DNA of 64,000 nucleotides from Citrobacter freundii (GTDB taxonomy: Bacteria > Bacteroidota > Bacteroidia > Chitinophagales > Chitinophagaceae): the NCBI GenBank assembly GCA_003243445.1, contig QFQQ01000016.1:32360-96359 (forward strand). The letters run 5' to 3'. The notes beneath the pieces are model-generated. The model had not been told where the DNA came from, did no database searches, and saw only the letters and a list, made by a program, of their open reading frames with translations. Below are positions 1-8,929 of this stretch, piece after piece; the first letter of the stretch is position 1, and every line of letters starts with the position of its first letter. Both the position numbers and the translations under genes were made by a program.

Positions 1-8
1 TTCTGCTG

Positions 9-803
9 ATGATCGTCACCAACAAAAAATTCTGGCGCGCGCTCAGGTATTTCTCGGAGTTCATTGCAAACTATACGATCGGTATAGCCATTGAACTTAA
101 CCCGTTTAATATACTTGAAGCAAAGATTGAACAGGGCTATCGCGACCGTCACACCTTGTATCAACAGGGGATAAAGCTGAAAGGAAAGCAAAGCGAGTTG
201 ATGGACAAGATCTCTGAAAAAGAAAAGGAGATGAAACTAAATGCGCAAAAAGTAAAGATCATTCAATCTGAAGGTGGAAACACCCGGCAGATGGATCTGT
301 ATGCAAACAACGTGCTGCGTTGCCGGGAGTACATAGACAACGTAAGCCCAATCGTGGGCGACCTGAACAAACTTGTCCGATTCGCTGATATGGCTTACGA
401 GGAAAGCGGTATCATGCTGGAAGACGCGAAGCTTGATCTTGACGCAAAAAAAGATCTGTACTATTCAGTAACCACGGGCATGTCTGCCGTAACAAGCGCG
501 ATGAAAGCGTTTAAAGGCGATGATGATCTGAACCGCGATGCCGAAAAAGCACTGGCGATACTGAAAGAAAGGATCGGCGAAAAGATCGGTCATATCAAAT
601 CAGCCATCGATGTAACATCGAAATTCATGGACGACCGTGTGCTCGAAGACAAAGCGAAGTCCGCCCAGGCCATTGAGCTGATCGACAGCTTCAGCATGGA
701 TAAGGACTTCAACTATTCAAAAGATGTATTGGAAAGTAACAAGCAGGGAGGAAAGCTGAAGGATGTAACGATCACCAATACACACCGCGGACTTCTCGAC
801 TAA
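9..803 (+). CDS. Coiled-coil protein of unknown function, possibly 5'-truncated
   Basis: A soluble-looking, highly charged protein with no signal peptide. Residues about 35-80 and 140-215 are rich in Lys, Glu and Ala and look helical or coiled-coil, loosely recalling PspA/ESCRT-III-like proteins, but I see no diagnostic motif. The frame stays open to the left edge, so the true start may lie outside the window and the Met at base 9 is only the first one visible. It is followed, 261 nt later, by the OmpA-fused binding protein and ABC genes on the same strand, so it may belong to the same envelope function. I do not recognise the family. Confidence 0.6.
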   Translation: MIVTNKKFWRALRYFSEFIANYTIGIAIELNPFNILEAKIEQGYRDRHTLYQQGIKLKGKQSELMDKISEKEKEMKLNAQKVKIIQSEGGNTRQMDLYANNVLRCREYIDNVSPIVGDLNKLVRFADMAYEESGIMLEDAKLDLDAKKDLYYSVTTGMSAVTSAMKAFKGDDDLNRDAEKALAILKERIGEKIGHIKSAIDVTSKFMDDRVLEDKAKSAQAIELIDSFSMDKDFNYSKDVLESNKQGGKLKDVTITNTHRGLLD

Positions 804-805
804 CG

Positions 806-1060
806 CGAATGTTTCGCGAATGAGCGCAGATGCGCGAATAATACCCTCCTTTTTCTGACGATTACCACGTCTGTCAGAAAAGTTACGAAGAACATAACCA
901 GTGGTCAGCTGCCCGCTGAATGACGGAACAGGATACATAAAAAAATGTATGCCTGTAGCCGGATGGGCAATCCATGCCTTAAGAAAACCAATAACAAATT
1001 ATAGTAAACTATTCGTGAACATCCGCGCTCATCAGCGTCGGATTCGCGAACCAAATTTTA
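806..1060. repeat. Imperfect inverted repeat filling the intergenic gap
   Basis: The left part (about 806-842) and right part (about 1011-1052) are imperfect reverse complements, built from GCGAAT, GAGCGC and GATG blocks. A small hairpin (TTTCTGAC paired with GTCAGAAA, about 851-882) lies between them. The left arm starts within a few bases of the upstream stop codon. No convincing gene is present in the gap. Confidence 0.55.
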
Positions 1061-1064
1061 AGAT

Positions 1065-2831
1065 ATGTCAGTTAAATTAAAACCCGCAGGTAAATTATTG
1101 ATCATTGGAGCTGTTATCGCAGCCGGTATTGTAAGTATCAGATGGTATCAGAACAGGCCCAAAGAAGTGGGTGAATCTGTTGAAGTAGGTAAAGTGGCAT
1201 TGCCTGATGCGCCGGAAGCTTCGTTGGGTGGTAATGCAGTAAAACTTCCCACTCCTTCAGCTAACCCCGCTGTAAATGGCGGCCTGGAGATCAAATGGGA
1301 GCGTATGGCATGGAACAGCCAGTTCTCGGGTATGTATGCCAACGGTGGCGTGAGAACAACGAAAGGATCGTTATTTGACAAAGCCAGACTCGATATTACC
1401 TATATCCGTCAGGATGATTGTAACAAACAAATGGCTGACCTGGTAAAGTTCGCCGGCGATTACAAAACCAATCAGAACACACCCGGTGTGCTGATCACTT
1501 TCATGGGTGATGGTATGCCTGCTTTTATGACTTCATTGTCAAAGGAGCTGGAGCCTCTTGGCCCCGAATACCAACCAATCATCATCCCGGTGACACACGG
1601 TAAATCGTATGGTGAAGACCAGGTGATGGCACCACCATCCTGGAAACAGGATCCGCATAATGCGATCGGTAAAAGCGTAGCAGGTGTACTGCGTGACGGG
1701 GATATCAATATTCTCCTGAAATGGGCTGGTGATAATGGTTTGAAAGTAAACCCTGATGAAACCACCTATGACCCATCCGCTATCAACCTGATCGCTGCCA
1801 ATGACTTCCTTGATGCACCCAACAAGTATATCACCGGTTATACCGAAAAAAGAAGAATGGTAGTGAATGGTAAAACAACAGGGCGCGATACAACCGTTGG
1901 TGTGGACGGTGTGGCTACCTGGACTCCGGGCGACGTAAATATCGCCTCTAAGAAAGGTGGTCTTGTCACCATCGCCAACACAAAGCAGTATGCTTCGCAA
2001 ATGCCTAATCAGACCATTGCGATCAAGAAATGGGCGTATGATCACCGTACCGATATCGAGAACATGATCATCGCGCTGGCACAGGCCGGCGACCAGGTAA
2101 GATCATATACTGACGCACGCGAGTTCGCGGCAAAGGTAAGTGCGGAAGTATACCAGGAACAGGATGCCGCTTATTGGCTGAAATACTATAACGGTATTGA
2201 AGAGAAAGATGTGCTGGGTCTCAAAGTAAACCTTGGTGGTTCAACAGTCTTTAACCTTTCGGACATGGCAAATACCTACGGGCTTGGTGAAGACAAGGTT
2301 GACCGGTATAAAGCTGTATACAACACCTTCGGTAACCTGATGATGAAAATGTATCCGCAACTGATGCCTGCTTTTACACCTTATGAAAAAGCGGTGGATA
2401 AATCGTTCCTGCTCTCGGTAATTTCCAATCACCCGGAATTGCTGCAGGGTAAGGCGATCGAGACAAGCTATGCGAATGAGATCACATCCGAAGTGTCATC
2501 AAAATCGTACAGCATCGAGTTTGAAACAGGTTCGGCCAATATCAAACCCGCTTCATATAAGCTGTTGAATGAGATATTCGAATCGGCTGTTGTTGCGGAA
2601 GGTTTGAAACTGGGTATATATGGTCACACCGACAATGTTGGTTCAGACCAGACCAATATTCCATTATCTGAGCAACGTGCAAATGCTGTTAAAGCATACC
2701 TGCTCAAAAAAGGTTTGAAGGAAACACGTATCGAAGCCAAAGGCTTTGGCGCGTCAAAGCCCATTGCGAGCAATAACACCGAACTGGGCCGTAGTCAGAA
2801 CAGACGTGTAGAGATCGTGCTTGGCGAATAA
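1065..2831 (+). CDS. ABC-type substrate-binding protein fused to C-terminal OmpA domain
   Basis: 588 aa. The N-terminus has one hydrophobic segment (about residues 9-27) that can be a membrane anchor or uncleaved signal. The middle (about 80-480) resembles periplasmic solute-binding proteins of the NrtA/SsuA kind. Residues about 485-588 form a clear OmpA-like peptidoglycan-binding domain: YSIEFETGSANIKP, then GHTDNVGS, SEQRANAVKAYL and GFGASKP, ending NRRVEIVL. The next two genes encode an SsuC/NrtB-like permease and an ABC ATPase, so this is probably the capture subunit of that transporter, tethered both to the membrane and to the cell wall. The substrate cannot be read from the sequence. 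The fusion is unusual because binding proteins are normally free or lipid-anchored. Confidence 0.85.
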   Translation: MSVKLKPAGKLLIIGAVIAAGIVSIRWYQNRPKEVGESVEVGKVALPDAPEASLGGNAVKLPTPSANPAVNGGLEIKWERMAWNSQFSGMYANGGVRTTKGSLFDKARLDITYIRQDDCNKQMADLVKFAGDYKTNQNTPGVLITFMGDGMPAFMTSLSKELEPLGPEYQPIIIPVTHGKSYGEDQVMAPPSWKQDPHNAIGKSVAGVLRDGDINILLKWAGDNGLKVNPDETTYDPSAINLIAANDFLDAPNKYITGYTEKRRMVVNGKTTGRDTTVGVDGVATWTPGDVNIASKKGGLVTIANTKQYASQMPNQTIAIKKWAYDHRTDIENMIIALAQAGDQVRSYTDAREFAAKVSAEVYQEQDAAYWLKYYNGIEEKDVLGLKVNLGGSTVFNLSDMANTYGLGEDKVDRYKAVYNTFGNLMMKMYPQLMPAFTPYEKAVDKSFLLSVISNHPELLQGKAIETSYANEITSEVSSKSYSIEFETGSANIKPASYKLLNEIFESAVVAEGLKLGIYGHTDNVGSDQTNIPLSEQRANAVKAYLLKKGLKETRIEAKGFGASKPIASNNTELGRSQNRRVEIVLGE

Positions 2832-2938
2832 CGGATCTTACAGGACGGTTGAATAAACAACTGGCGTGGCTTATCTCATGATTTGCACCACTGAGGAACA
2901 TGCCCGCCAGTTTTAAAAATGAATCTTAAAAAGAAACA

Positions 2939-3724
2939 ATGATCACATCCATCAAAAAAATATTCCAGCCATTTGAAAGGATCAACAGGACAAGCCTCCT
3001 GATCCTTATTGGCGGACAGATCGTAGTGGCCCTTGTACTATGGCATTTCAGTTCAAACGGATTGATCCCAAGACCAGGAAAAGTAGCGAAAGCATTCGTT
3101 GAGCTGATCGGTTCAAAAACATTCCTTGACAACCTGCTGGTAAGTCTTGGACTGACATTGAAGGCAATGTTCTATTCGATCATGATCACGCTGTTCTTTG
3201 CTTACCTGTCAGTCATTCCATTTTTCAGAAGTCTTACCAACTTCCTTGTCAAATGCCGTTACCTGACACTTACCGGCCTGATCTTTATTTTCACCTTGCT
3301 GACCAATGATGGCAGCCAGTTAAAACTATCATTGCTCGTATTTGGCATCGTACCGTTTTTTGTCACTTCATTTCTTTCTGTGATCGTTCATATCAACCGG
3401 CAGGAATATGAATTATGTCAAACGCTTGGCTACAGTAAATGGCAGACGCTTTACGAAGTGATCATCGTTGGAAAAGCTGACCAGGTGTTGGAGATCCTGC
3501 GGCAGAACTTTGCGATTGCATGGCTAATGATCACATTGGTGGAAGGTTTAAGCATGAGTGAAGGTGGTATTGGTACACTCCTGATCAAATACAATAAATA
3601 CAATGATCTTACCAATGTACTGGCTTTACAGTTCGTGATCTTTTTGATCGGTCTTGGTTTTGATCTTCTATTGGGTTCATTAAGAAAATGGTTATTCCCT
3701 TATACAAACATTCAAAGAGCATAA
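2939..3724 (+). CDS. ABC transporter permease, SsuC/NrtB-like
   Basis: 261 aa with about six membrane segments. The cytoplasmic coupling loop carries an EAA-type motif (EYELCQTLGYSKWQTLYEV, about residues 158-176), typical of binding-protein-dependent permeases of the nitrate/sulfonate/taurine group. The gene begins 107 nt after the OmpA-fused binding protein and ends 2 nt before the likely start of the ATPase, so the three form a transport operon. A weak stem (AACTGGCG at 2859 with CGCCAGTT at 2905) lies in the upstream gap and could modulate read-through. Confidence 0.85.
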   Translation: MITSIKKIFQPFERINRTSLLILIGGQIVVALVLWHFSSNGLIPRPGKVAKAFVELIGSKTFLDNLLVSLGLTLKAMFYSIMITLFFAYLSVIPFFRSLTNFLVKCRYLTLTGLIFIFTLLTNDGSQLKLSLLVFGIVPFFVTSFLSVIVHINRQEYELCQTLGYSKWQTLYEVIIVGKADQVLEILRQNFAIAWLMITLVEGLSMSEGGIGTLLIKYNKYNDLTNVLALQFVIFLIGLGFDLLLGSLRKWLFPYTNIQRA

Positions 3725-3726
3725 CA

Positions 3727-4521
3727 ATGACAATATTCAGTAAAGAAGAGATCCTATTACAGGTGAAAGATGTCAATCTTTCTTATGAAAAAAAACCGAT
3801 CCTTCGGGATATCAATCTCACGGTACGGAACATCACACGCCCCGGCATGCAGCAGGGACAGGTGATCTCACTGGTTGGCCGGAGCGGCATCGGTAAGACG
3901 CAGCTGTTCCGCGTACTGGCCGGCCTTCAGCAGCCCGCCTCCGGTGAAGTATTGATCAGAGAAAAAAAGAAGGTCAAAGCCGGGGACATGGGCGTGATCT
4001 TCCAGCACTATTATTTATTTGAATGGAGAACGATACAAACTTCCCTGATGCAGGCTGCATCCAGGAATCCATTGTTAAAAGGAAAAGAAAAAGAAACGAT
4101 CAGGGCTTATGCCGAAAACTTTAATCTGATAGAACACCTCCATAAATATCCGCAACAGCTTTCCGGTGGTCAGCGGCAACGGGTGAGCATCATTCAGCAA
4201 TTGCTGAAAGGATCGGATTTCTTATTGCTGGACGAACCTTTCTCCGGGCTTGACGTGATAGTCCTGGACAAGATCGTAAAACTCCTGCTGCAGGTCTCTA
4301 CATCAGATGAATTAAAAACGCTGATCATCGTATCGCATGATATTGAAACGGCCACTGCTATTTCAGATACGGTTTTCATTCTCGGACAGGAAGAAGGCAA
4401 AGCCGGGTCCACCATCGTCCGCGAGATAGACCTGATCGAAAGAGATCTGGCCTGGCAGGAGAACATTATGGAAGAAAAAAGATTCAGGGAGACGATTGAG
4501 GAGATAAAGAGGTTGCTGTAG
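3727..4521 (+). CDS. ABC transporter ATP-binding protein
   Basis: About 264 aa. It has all the hallmarks of a transporter ATPase: Walker A GRSGIGKTQL, Q-loop region VIFQHYYLFEW, signature LSGGQRQRVSI, Walker B FLLLDEPF and switch histidine IIVSHD. I chose the ATG at 3727 (MTIFSKEEILL) because the longer frame from 3688 would overlap the end of the permease, and a 2-nt gap is a normal coupling distance. It powers import through the permease just upstream. The stop codon is followed directly by a 9-nt repeat array. Confidence 0.88.
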   Translation: MTIFSKEEILLQVKDVNLSYEKKPILRDINLTVRNITRPGMQQGQVISLVGRSGIGKTQLFRVLAGLQQPASGEVLIREKKKVKAGDMGVIFQHYYLFEWRTIQTSLMQAASRNPLLKGKEKETIRAYAENFNLIEHLHKYPQQLSGGQRQRVSIIQQLLKGSDFLLLDEPFSGLDVIVLDKIVKLLLQVSTSDELKTLIIVSHDIETATAISDTVFILGQEEGKAGSTIVREIDLIERDLAWQENIMEEKRFRETIEEIKRLL

Positions 4522-4815
4522 GGTTTGAGGGTACGGGTTTCAGGGGTCCCAGGGGTTTGAGAGGTTTGGGAAGTTTGGGAGGTTTGGAAAGTTTCATACG
4601 TTTAATAGGTTTAATAGGTTTCATAGGTTGGCTTCGCACGCGACACTTTAGTTGGTCATCTATACATTTTTGGGTGCCTGCAGTTAAAGACTTTAAACCC
4701 TAAGATGTAGTCCGCGAAGCAAACCTATGAAACCTATTAAACCTATTAAACGTATGAAACCTCCCAAACTTCCCAAACCTATCAAACCTCTCAAACCCCT
4801 AAAACCCTTGGAACC
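4522..4815. repeat. Nonamer inverted-array hairpin, copy 1 (class A)
   Basis: The left arm (4522-4630) is a tandem run of 9-nt units of the form RAGGTTNNN. The right arm (4721-4815) is its reverse complement. The innermost four units read the same on both arms after reverse-complementing (TTTAATAGG, TTTAATAGG, TTTCATAGG), so arm variants match in order. The loop of about 90 nt begins GGCTTCGC and ends GCGAAGC. The array fills the whole space between two convergent stop codons and touches both. Confidence 0.9.
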
Positions 4816-6093
4816 CTACTCCTCCATCCTCCACACCACTCCCCCCTTCATCACCATCTTCACCGTTTCAATCACCTTTATATTTTCCGCCGGATTGCCC
4901 GGCACGGCGATCAGGTCCGCAAACGCATCTTTCCTGATGACGCCGATCTTTCCGCTCCAGCCAAAGATCGTCGCATTGCCGTTGGTAACAGCTTTCAGCA
5001 CCTCCATTGGTTTCATTCCATACTCGACCATCTTTTCAAGTTCTATGTAATTCTTTCCATGGGTAAACACCCCCACATCACCACCAGCGCAGATCGTTAC
5101 GCCCGCTTCGAGTGCTTGTTTAAAGATCTTCCTTTTCTGGATGATCCGTTCGGGTTCAGGAAGTGAACCTGGCTTCCAACCGTTATATGTACTGATCGAT
5201 TCATCTGCCGATATAGTTGGACAGAGTGCAACACCTTTTTCCTTCATCATCCTGAAGATCTCCGGAGTTCCATTGGTACCATGTTCGATGGTATGTACAC
5301 CGGCGATGATCGCTCTGCGCATTCCTTCTTCTGTGCTTGCATGCGCTACTACATAGCGGCCGCTGGAAGCTGCCACTTCGACCACAGCTTTTAGCTCTTC
5401 GATAGTAAACGTCGGCATAGCCTGATCGTTCAAGCCCCAGCGATAGTCCGCGTATACTTTTATCACATCAGCACCGGCGCCGATCTGTGTACGCACCTCC
5501 CGCGTGAGGCCTTCCACACCATCCGCTTCGGCGGCCCCACGGGGAAGATCGAGTTCCGCAATCTCATTTTTTACACCATAACTTCCTGTTGCAACAATTG
5601 CCCTCGTTGCAATGATCAGCCGCGGTCCGGGTATCAAACCTTTCTCGATGCTTTGTTTCAAGCCCACGTCTTCATAACCTACTCCTTCGGTGCCAAGATC
5701 CCGGAATGTGGTAAAGCCGGCTAATAAGGTCGCCTCAGCATGTTGCGCGGCACGGATCGTCCGTTCGGCACGAGACTCTTTCAGCAACTGGTCTTTCCAG
5801 CTGACTTCATTGTAAGGATGAAGAAAAAGATGACCATGGCCCTCAATAAATCCAGGGAGAAGTGTCTGCCCTTTTAACAAAATAAGTTTTGCTGATGAGG
5901 GCACGGAAAAAGAACCGGCTTTCCCTGCGGCAATGATCTTATTTCCCTGCACCAGCACTTCCCATCTCTCCTGCATCTGCTCACCATCAAAAACCCGGTC
6001 AGGCCTCAAAAGAAATATTGTATCCCTGTTTTGAGAAAACGCGTAAGATCCGCAAATGAATAATGCGATCGTCAGTAATAAGCGGCAGGACAT
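4816..6093 (-). CDS. Exported amidohydrolase (imidazolonepropionase/prolidase-like)
   Basis: About 425 aa from the ATG at 6093, chosen because it puts a clean signal peptide at the N-terminus (MSCRLLLTIALFICGSYAFS); the open frame extends upstream to 6153. Metal-binding motifs of the amidohydrolase superfamily are visible: GFIEGHGHLFLHP (HxH), VVAHAS, TIEHGTNG and a late CAGGDVGVFTHG. It should be a periplasmic or secreted metal-dependent hydrolase acting on an amide or cyclic amide, perhaps a dipeptide. The substrate cannot be predicted. It converges with the ABC operon across repeat copy 1. Confidence 0.85.
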   Translation of the reverse strand: MSCRLLLTIALFICGSYAFSQNRDTIFLLRPDRVFDGEQMQERWEVLVQGNKIIAAGKAGSFSVPSSAKLILLKGQTLLPGFIEGHGHLFLHPYNEVSWKDQLLKESRAERTIRAAQHAEATLLAGFTTFRDLGTEGVGYEDVGLKQSIEKGLIPGPRLIIATRAIVATGSYGVKNEIAELDLPRGAAEADGVEGLTREVRTQIGAGADVIKVYADYRWGLNDQAMPTFTIEELKAVVEVAASSGRYVVAHASTEEGMRRAIIAGVHTIEHGTNGTPEIFRMMKEKGVALCPTISADESISTYNGWKPGSLPEPERIIQKRKIFKQALEAGVTICAGGDVGVFTHGKNYIELEKMVEYGMKPMEVLKAVTNGNATIFGWSGKIGVIRKDAFADLIAVPGNPAENIKVIETVKMVMKGGVVWRMEE

Positions 6094-6154
6094 GCAGTTT
6101 TTTTTCAAACTTAAATTTTTCCGGCTAACAGTGAAAGATTCTTTTACCGGCAAT

Positions 6155-6226
6155 CTTTATTTCTTCCCTTCCTTCCCATCTTACCGGTATAAATAAACGA
6201 TAAGACGGGGACGGGAAGAAATAAAG
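6155..6226. repeat. Inverted repeat with CTTCCC/CATCTTACCGG units
   Basis: A perfect 14-bp arm pair (CTTTATTTCTTCCC at 6155-6168 and its complement at 6213-6226) with further looser 7-nt pyrimidine units between them (TCCTTCC, CATCTTA, CCGG). The same wording recurs at 63841-63898. It lies in the divergent gap between the amidohydrolase and the TonB receptor-like gene. Confidence 0.65.
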
Positions 6227-6319
6227 GCGCAGGATCTCCCTTATGTGTTTGAAAAACCGGTTTCGTACCGCCAATAACCCGTTTGGTGGAACGTTTTTCG
6301 CCCCGCCCCCGCCCTGTTA

Positions 6320-6327
6320 TACGTTTG
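6320..6327 (+). promoter_or_regulatory. Bacteroidota -7 promoter box TACGTTTG
   Basis: It matches the TAnnTTTG consensus used by the Bacteroidota primary sigma factor exactly and lies 45 nt before the ATG at 6372. The expected -33 region has only a T-rich match (GTTTTTCG, 6293-6300). It supports 6372, not 6243, as the start of the downstream gene. Confidence 0.55.
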
Positions 6328-6371
6328 TCCTGTCAAACAGAAACCAAGTCACTAACATAAACAAATTATCT

Positions 6372-8810
6372 ATGAGACTCTTTATCCTTTCCGTGCTGCT
6401 TCTGAGCACTTCAGCCTCTTTCAGCCAAAACATCAGCGGACGGGTGAATGACCAGCAGAACGCCCCCGCAGCATCTGCCACGATCAGCCTGCTCCGCGCA
6501 AAAGATTCATCGGTGGTAAAACTGGAAGTTTCCAAAGCTGATGGGTCATATCAATTCAATGATGTACAGGCGGGACAATACCTGGTAAAAGCAACGCTTG
6601 CAGGACACACCCCCGCTTTCTCCAACACGATCAGTGCGGAATCCGCCAATGTCTCCGTTCCCGATCTTATAATAAAGAAATCCGTTTCTGAAATGAAAGG
6701 CGTAACGGTGACTGCGGTAAAACCATTGGTAGAGATCAAAGCAGATAAAACAATTGTAAACGTAGAAGGAACGATCAACGCAACAGGTTCTGACATGCTT
6801 GAGCTGCTGCGCAAATCTCCCGGCGTGATGGTTGATAAAGACGACAACATCAGCATGGCGGGCAAGACCGGCGTACAGGTCTACATCGATGGCCGGCCAA
6901 GCCCGCTCTCCGGTGAAGACCTCTCAAGATACCTGAAAAGCATTCAATCATCACAGGTTGAATCAATCCAGTTGATCACTAACCCGTCCGCCAAATACGA
7001 AGCAGCCGGTAATGCCGGGATCATCAATATCGTTCTTAAAAAGAATAAAGCATTTGGCACAAACGGGTCCGTTTCCGCAGGATGGAATATCGGCACATTT
7101 CCCAAATACAACGGAAGCGTTTCTCTTAACCACCGCAACTCGAAACTCAATATATTCGGGAACGCCGGCGTGAATCGCTCAAAAATGATCACCACACTCA
7201 ACACCTATCGCACTATCCCCGACTCTGTATTTGATCAGCGCGGAACCTTGCTGAACCGGATGACCAGCTACAATGTGAAAGTTGGCGCAGATTATTTTGT
7301 CAACAAACAAACAACCATCGGAACGATCGTTACGGGCAATTTTGCCGACATGGAGTTATTAACCAACAATACAACGCCTATTGCAGGTAAACAAACCGGC
7401 GAGATCAGCAGGATACTTGTTGCGGGAAGTAATAATCAACGTAACAACGATAACATCAATGCCAATCTGAACTTCACCCGCACCGGTACAAAAGGTAAAA
7501 ACCTTTCCCTGAATGCAGACTACGGTTACTACAATATCAAAAGCCACCAATTACAACCAAATGAATATTATGATCCCACAGGTCAGACCCTGCTGAGCCG
7601 CACCGCGATCACCATGATCACTCCTGCGAGAATCGATATCTATTCCATGAAAGCAGACTACGAGCAGACAATGGGTAAAGGAAAGATCGAATTCGGAGGT
7701 AAAGCAGGTTATGTAAAAACCGATAATGATTTCCAGCAGTATGATGATCACCTGGTGAAAGACCTTGACAGGAGCAACCGTTTTTTATATAAAGAAAACA
7801 TCAACGCACTGTATATAAACTACTCCCGCCCGTTCAAGGGTTTTATGATCCAGGCCGGACTGCGGGGCGAGAATACAAATATTGAAGGAACATCCAGCGC
7901 GTTCAGAAAAGATGGCAGCAATCATCTTCCTTATGACTCTACATTCAAACGTCATTACACTGATCTTTTCCCAAGTGCAGCGATAACGTTCAACAAAAAT
8001 CCGATGAGCCAGATAAGTGTGACTTACAGCCGCCGCATCGACCGTCCGTCTTATCAGCAATTGAACCAGTTCGAACTGAGATTGAGCGAATATTATTCCA
8101 TGAGGGGAAATATCAACCTGAGACCTCAATACACCAATAGTTTTGGTCTCACGCACACTTATAAATACAAACTGACCACCACCCTGAATTACAGCATCGT
8201 TAAAGACATGTTCACACAGGTAACAGATACCACAGATGTTTCCAAATCCTTTGTAACACTGAGAAACCTTGCATCTCAAAAAGTGTTGAACCTGAACCTG
8301 AGCTATATGATCCGCAAAGGAAATTACATGGCCATTATTAACACTGCAGGCAACTATTCAAGCTATAAAGCCAATATAGATAACCGCCCAGTTAGCCAGG
8401 ATGCATTTGGATTCAACGGCTTTATGCAAAACAGTCTGACCTTCTCCAAAACATGGACAGCCGAACTCACCGGCTTCTATTATGCACCAACCCTGATGAT
8501 GGGCATGCTGAAAACAAAAGGTATGTGGAGCACGGATGCAGGCATTCAAAAGAAGATCTGGAATGGCAAAGGCAATATCAAAGCATCAGTTAGCGATATT
8601 TTCCATAGCCTGAAGTTCAGAGGAACTACTGATTTCTCCGGTCAGCAAACAACCAACAACGTACGTTTTGAAAGCCGCATGTTCAAACTCAACTTCACTT
8701 ACCGTTTTGGCAGCAGCCAGGTAAAAGCCGCCCGCCAACGCAGCACCGGTACAGATGAAGAAAACAAACGTGCGACCCAATCAGCCAGCAGCAATGGTGT
8801 AAACTTATAA
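6372..8810 (+). CDS. TonB-dependent receptor-like outer-membrane beta-barrel protein
   Basis: About 812 aa from the ATG at 6372, which gives a signal peptide (MRLFILSVLLLSTSASFSQ) and follows the TACGTTTG box; a longer frame from 6243 would place extra sequence before the signal. Residues about 20-105 form a carboxypeptidase-regulatory-like domain (NISGRVNDQQNAPAASATIS...). A plug-like domain follows (TNPSAKYEAAGNAGIINIVLKK), and then a long beta-barrel of the OMP_b-brl_3 kind ending in an aromatic-rich strand and a disordered tail. This subclass is common in Bacteroidota; the ligand is unknown. It ends 13 nt before a strong intrinsic terminator. Confidence 0.87.
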   Translation: MRLFILSVLLLSTSASFSQNISGRVNDQQNAPAASATISLLRAKDSSVVKLEVSKADGSYQFNDVQAGQYLVKATLAGHTPAFSNTISAESANVSVPDLIIKKSVSEMKGVTVTAVKPLVEIKADKTIVNVEGTINATGSDMLELLRKSPGVMVDKDDNISMAGKTGVQVYIDGRPSPLSGEDLSRYLKSIQSSQVESIQLITNPSAKYEAAGNAGIINIVLKKNKAFGTNGSVSAGWNIGTFPKYNGSVSLNHRNSKLNIFGNAGVNRSKMITTLNTYRTIPDSVFDQRGTLLNRMTSYNVKVGADYFVNKQTTIGTIVTGNFADMELLTNNTTPIAGKQTGEISRILVAGSNNQRNNDNINANLNFTRTGTKGKNLSLNADYGYYNIKSHQLQPNEYYDPTGQTLLSRTAITMITPARIDIYSMKADYEQTMGKGKIEFGGKAGYVKTDNDFQQYDDHLVKDLDRSNRFLYKENINALYINYSRPFKGFMIQAGLRGENTNIEGTSSAFRKDGSNHLPYDSTFKRHYTDLFPSAAITFNKNPMSQISVTYSRRIDRPSYQQLNQFELRLSEYYSMRGNINLRPQYTNSFGLTHTYKYKLTTTLNYSIVKDMFTQVTDTTDVSKSFVTLRNLASQKVLNLNLSYMIRKGNYMAIINTAGNYSSYKANIDNRPVSQDAFGFNGFMQNSLTFSKTWTAELTGFYYAPTLMMGMLKTKGMWSTDAGIQKKIWNGKGNIKASVSDIFHSLKFRGTTDFSGQQTTNNVRFESRMFKLNFTYRFGSSQVKAARQRSTGTDEENKRATQSASSNGVNL

Positions 8811-8823
8811 AAACCACTTATCC

Positions 8824-8861
8824 AAAGCGCTGAAAACGGTCTGGCTGTTTTCAGCGCTTTT
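8824..8861 (+). terminator. Intrinsic terminator after the barrel protein
   Basis: A 14-bp perfect stem (AAAGCGCTGAAAAC paired with GTTTTCAGCGCTTT) with a 9-nt loop, followed by T-rich sequence. It lies 13 nt downstream of the stop at 8810 and ends that single-gene transcript before the histidine kinase gene. Confidence 0.8.
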
Positions 8862-8929
8862 CCTTTAACCAAAGAAGGCTGCAAACAACCGGATCACGGT
8901 AAGACAGTTTCCCCTAATTTTATCAGGTT

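Noticed and set aside
4727..5050. Lys-Pro-rich open frame inside the amidohydrolase region
   Set aside because: Coded by the array arm and then antisense to the amidohydrolase gene.
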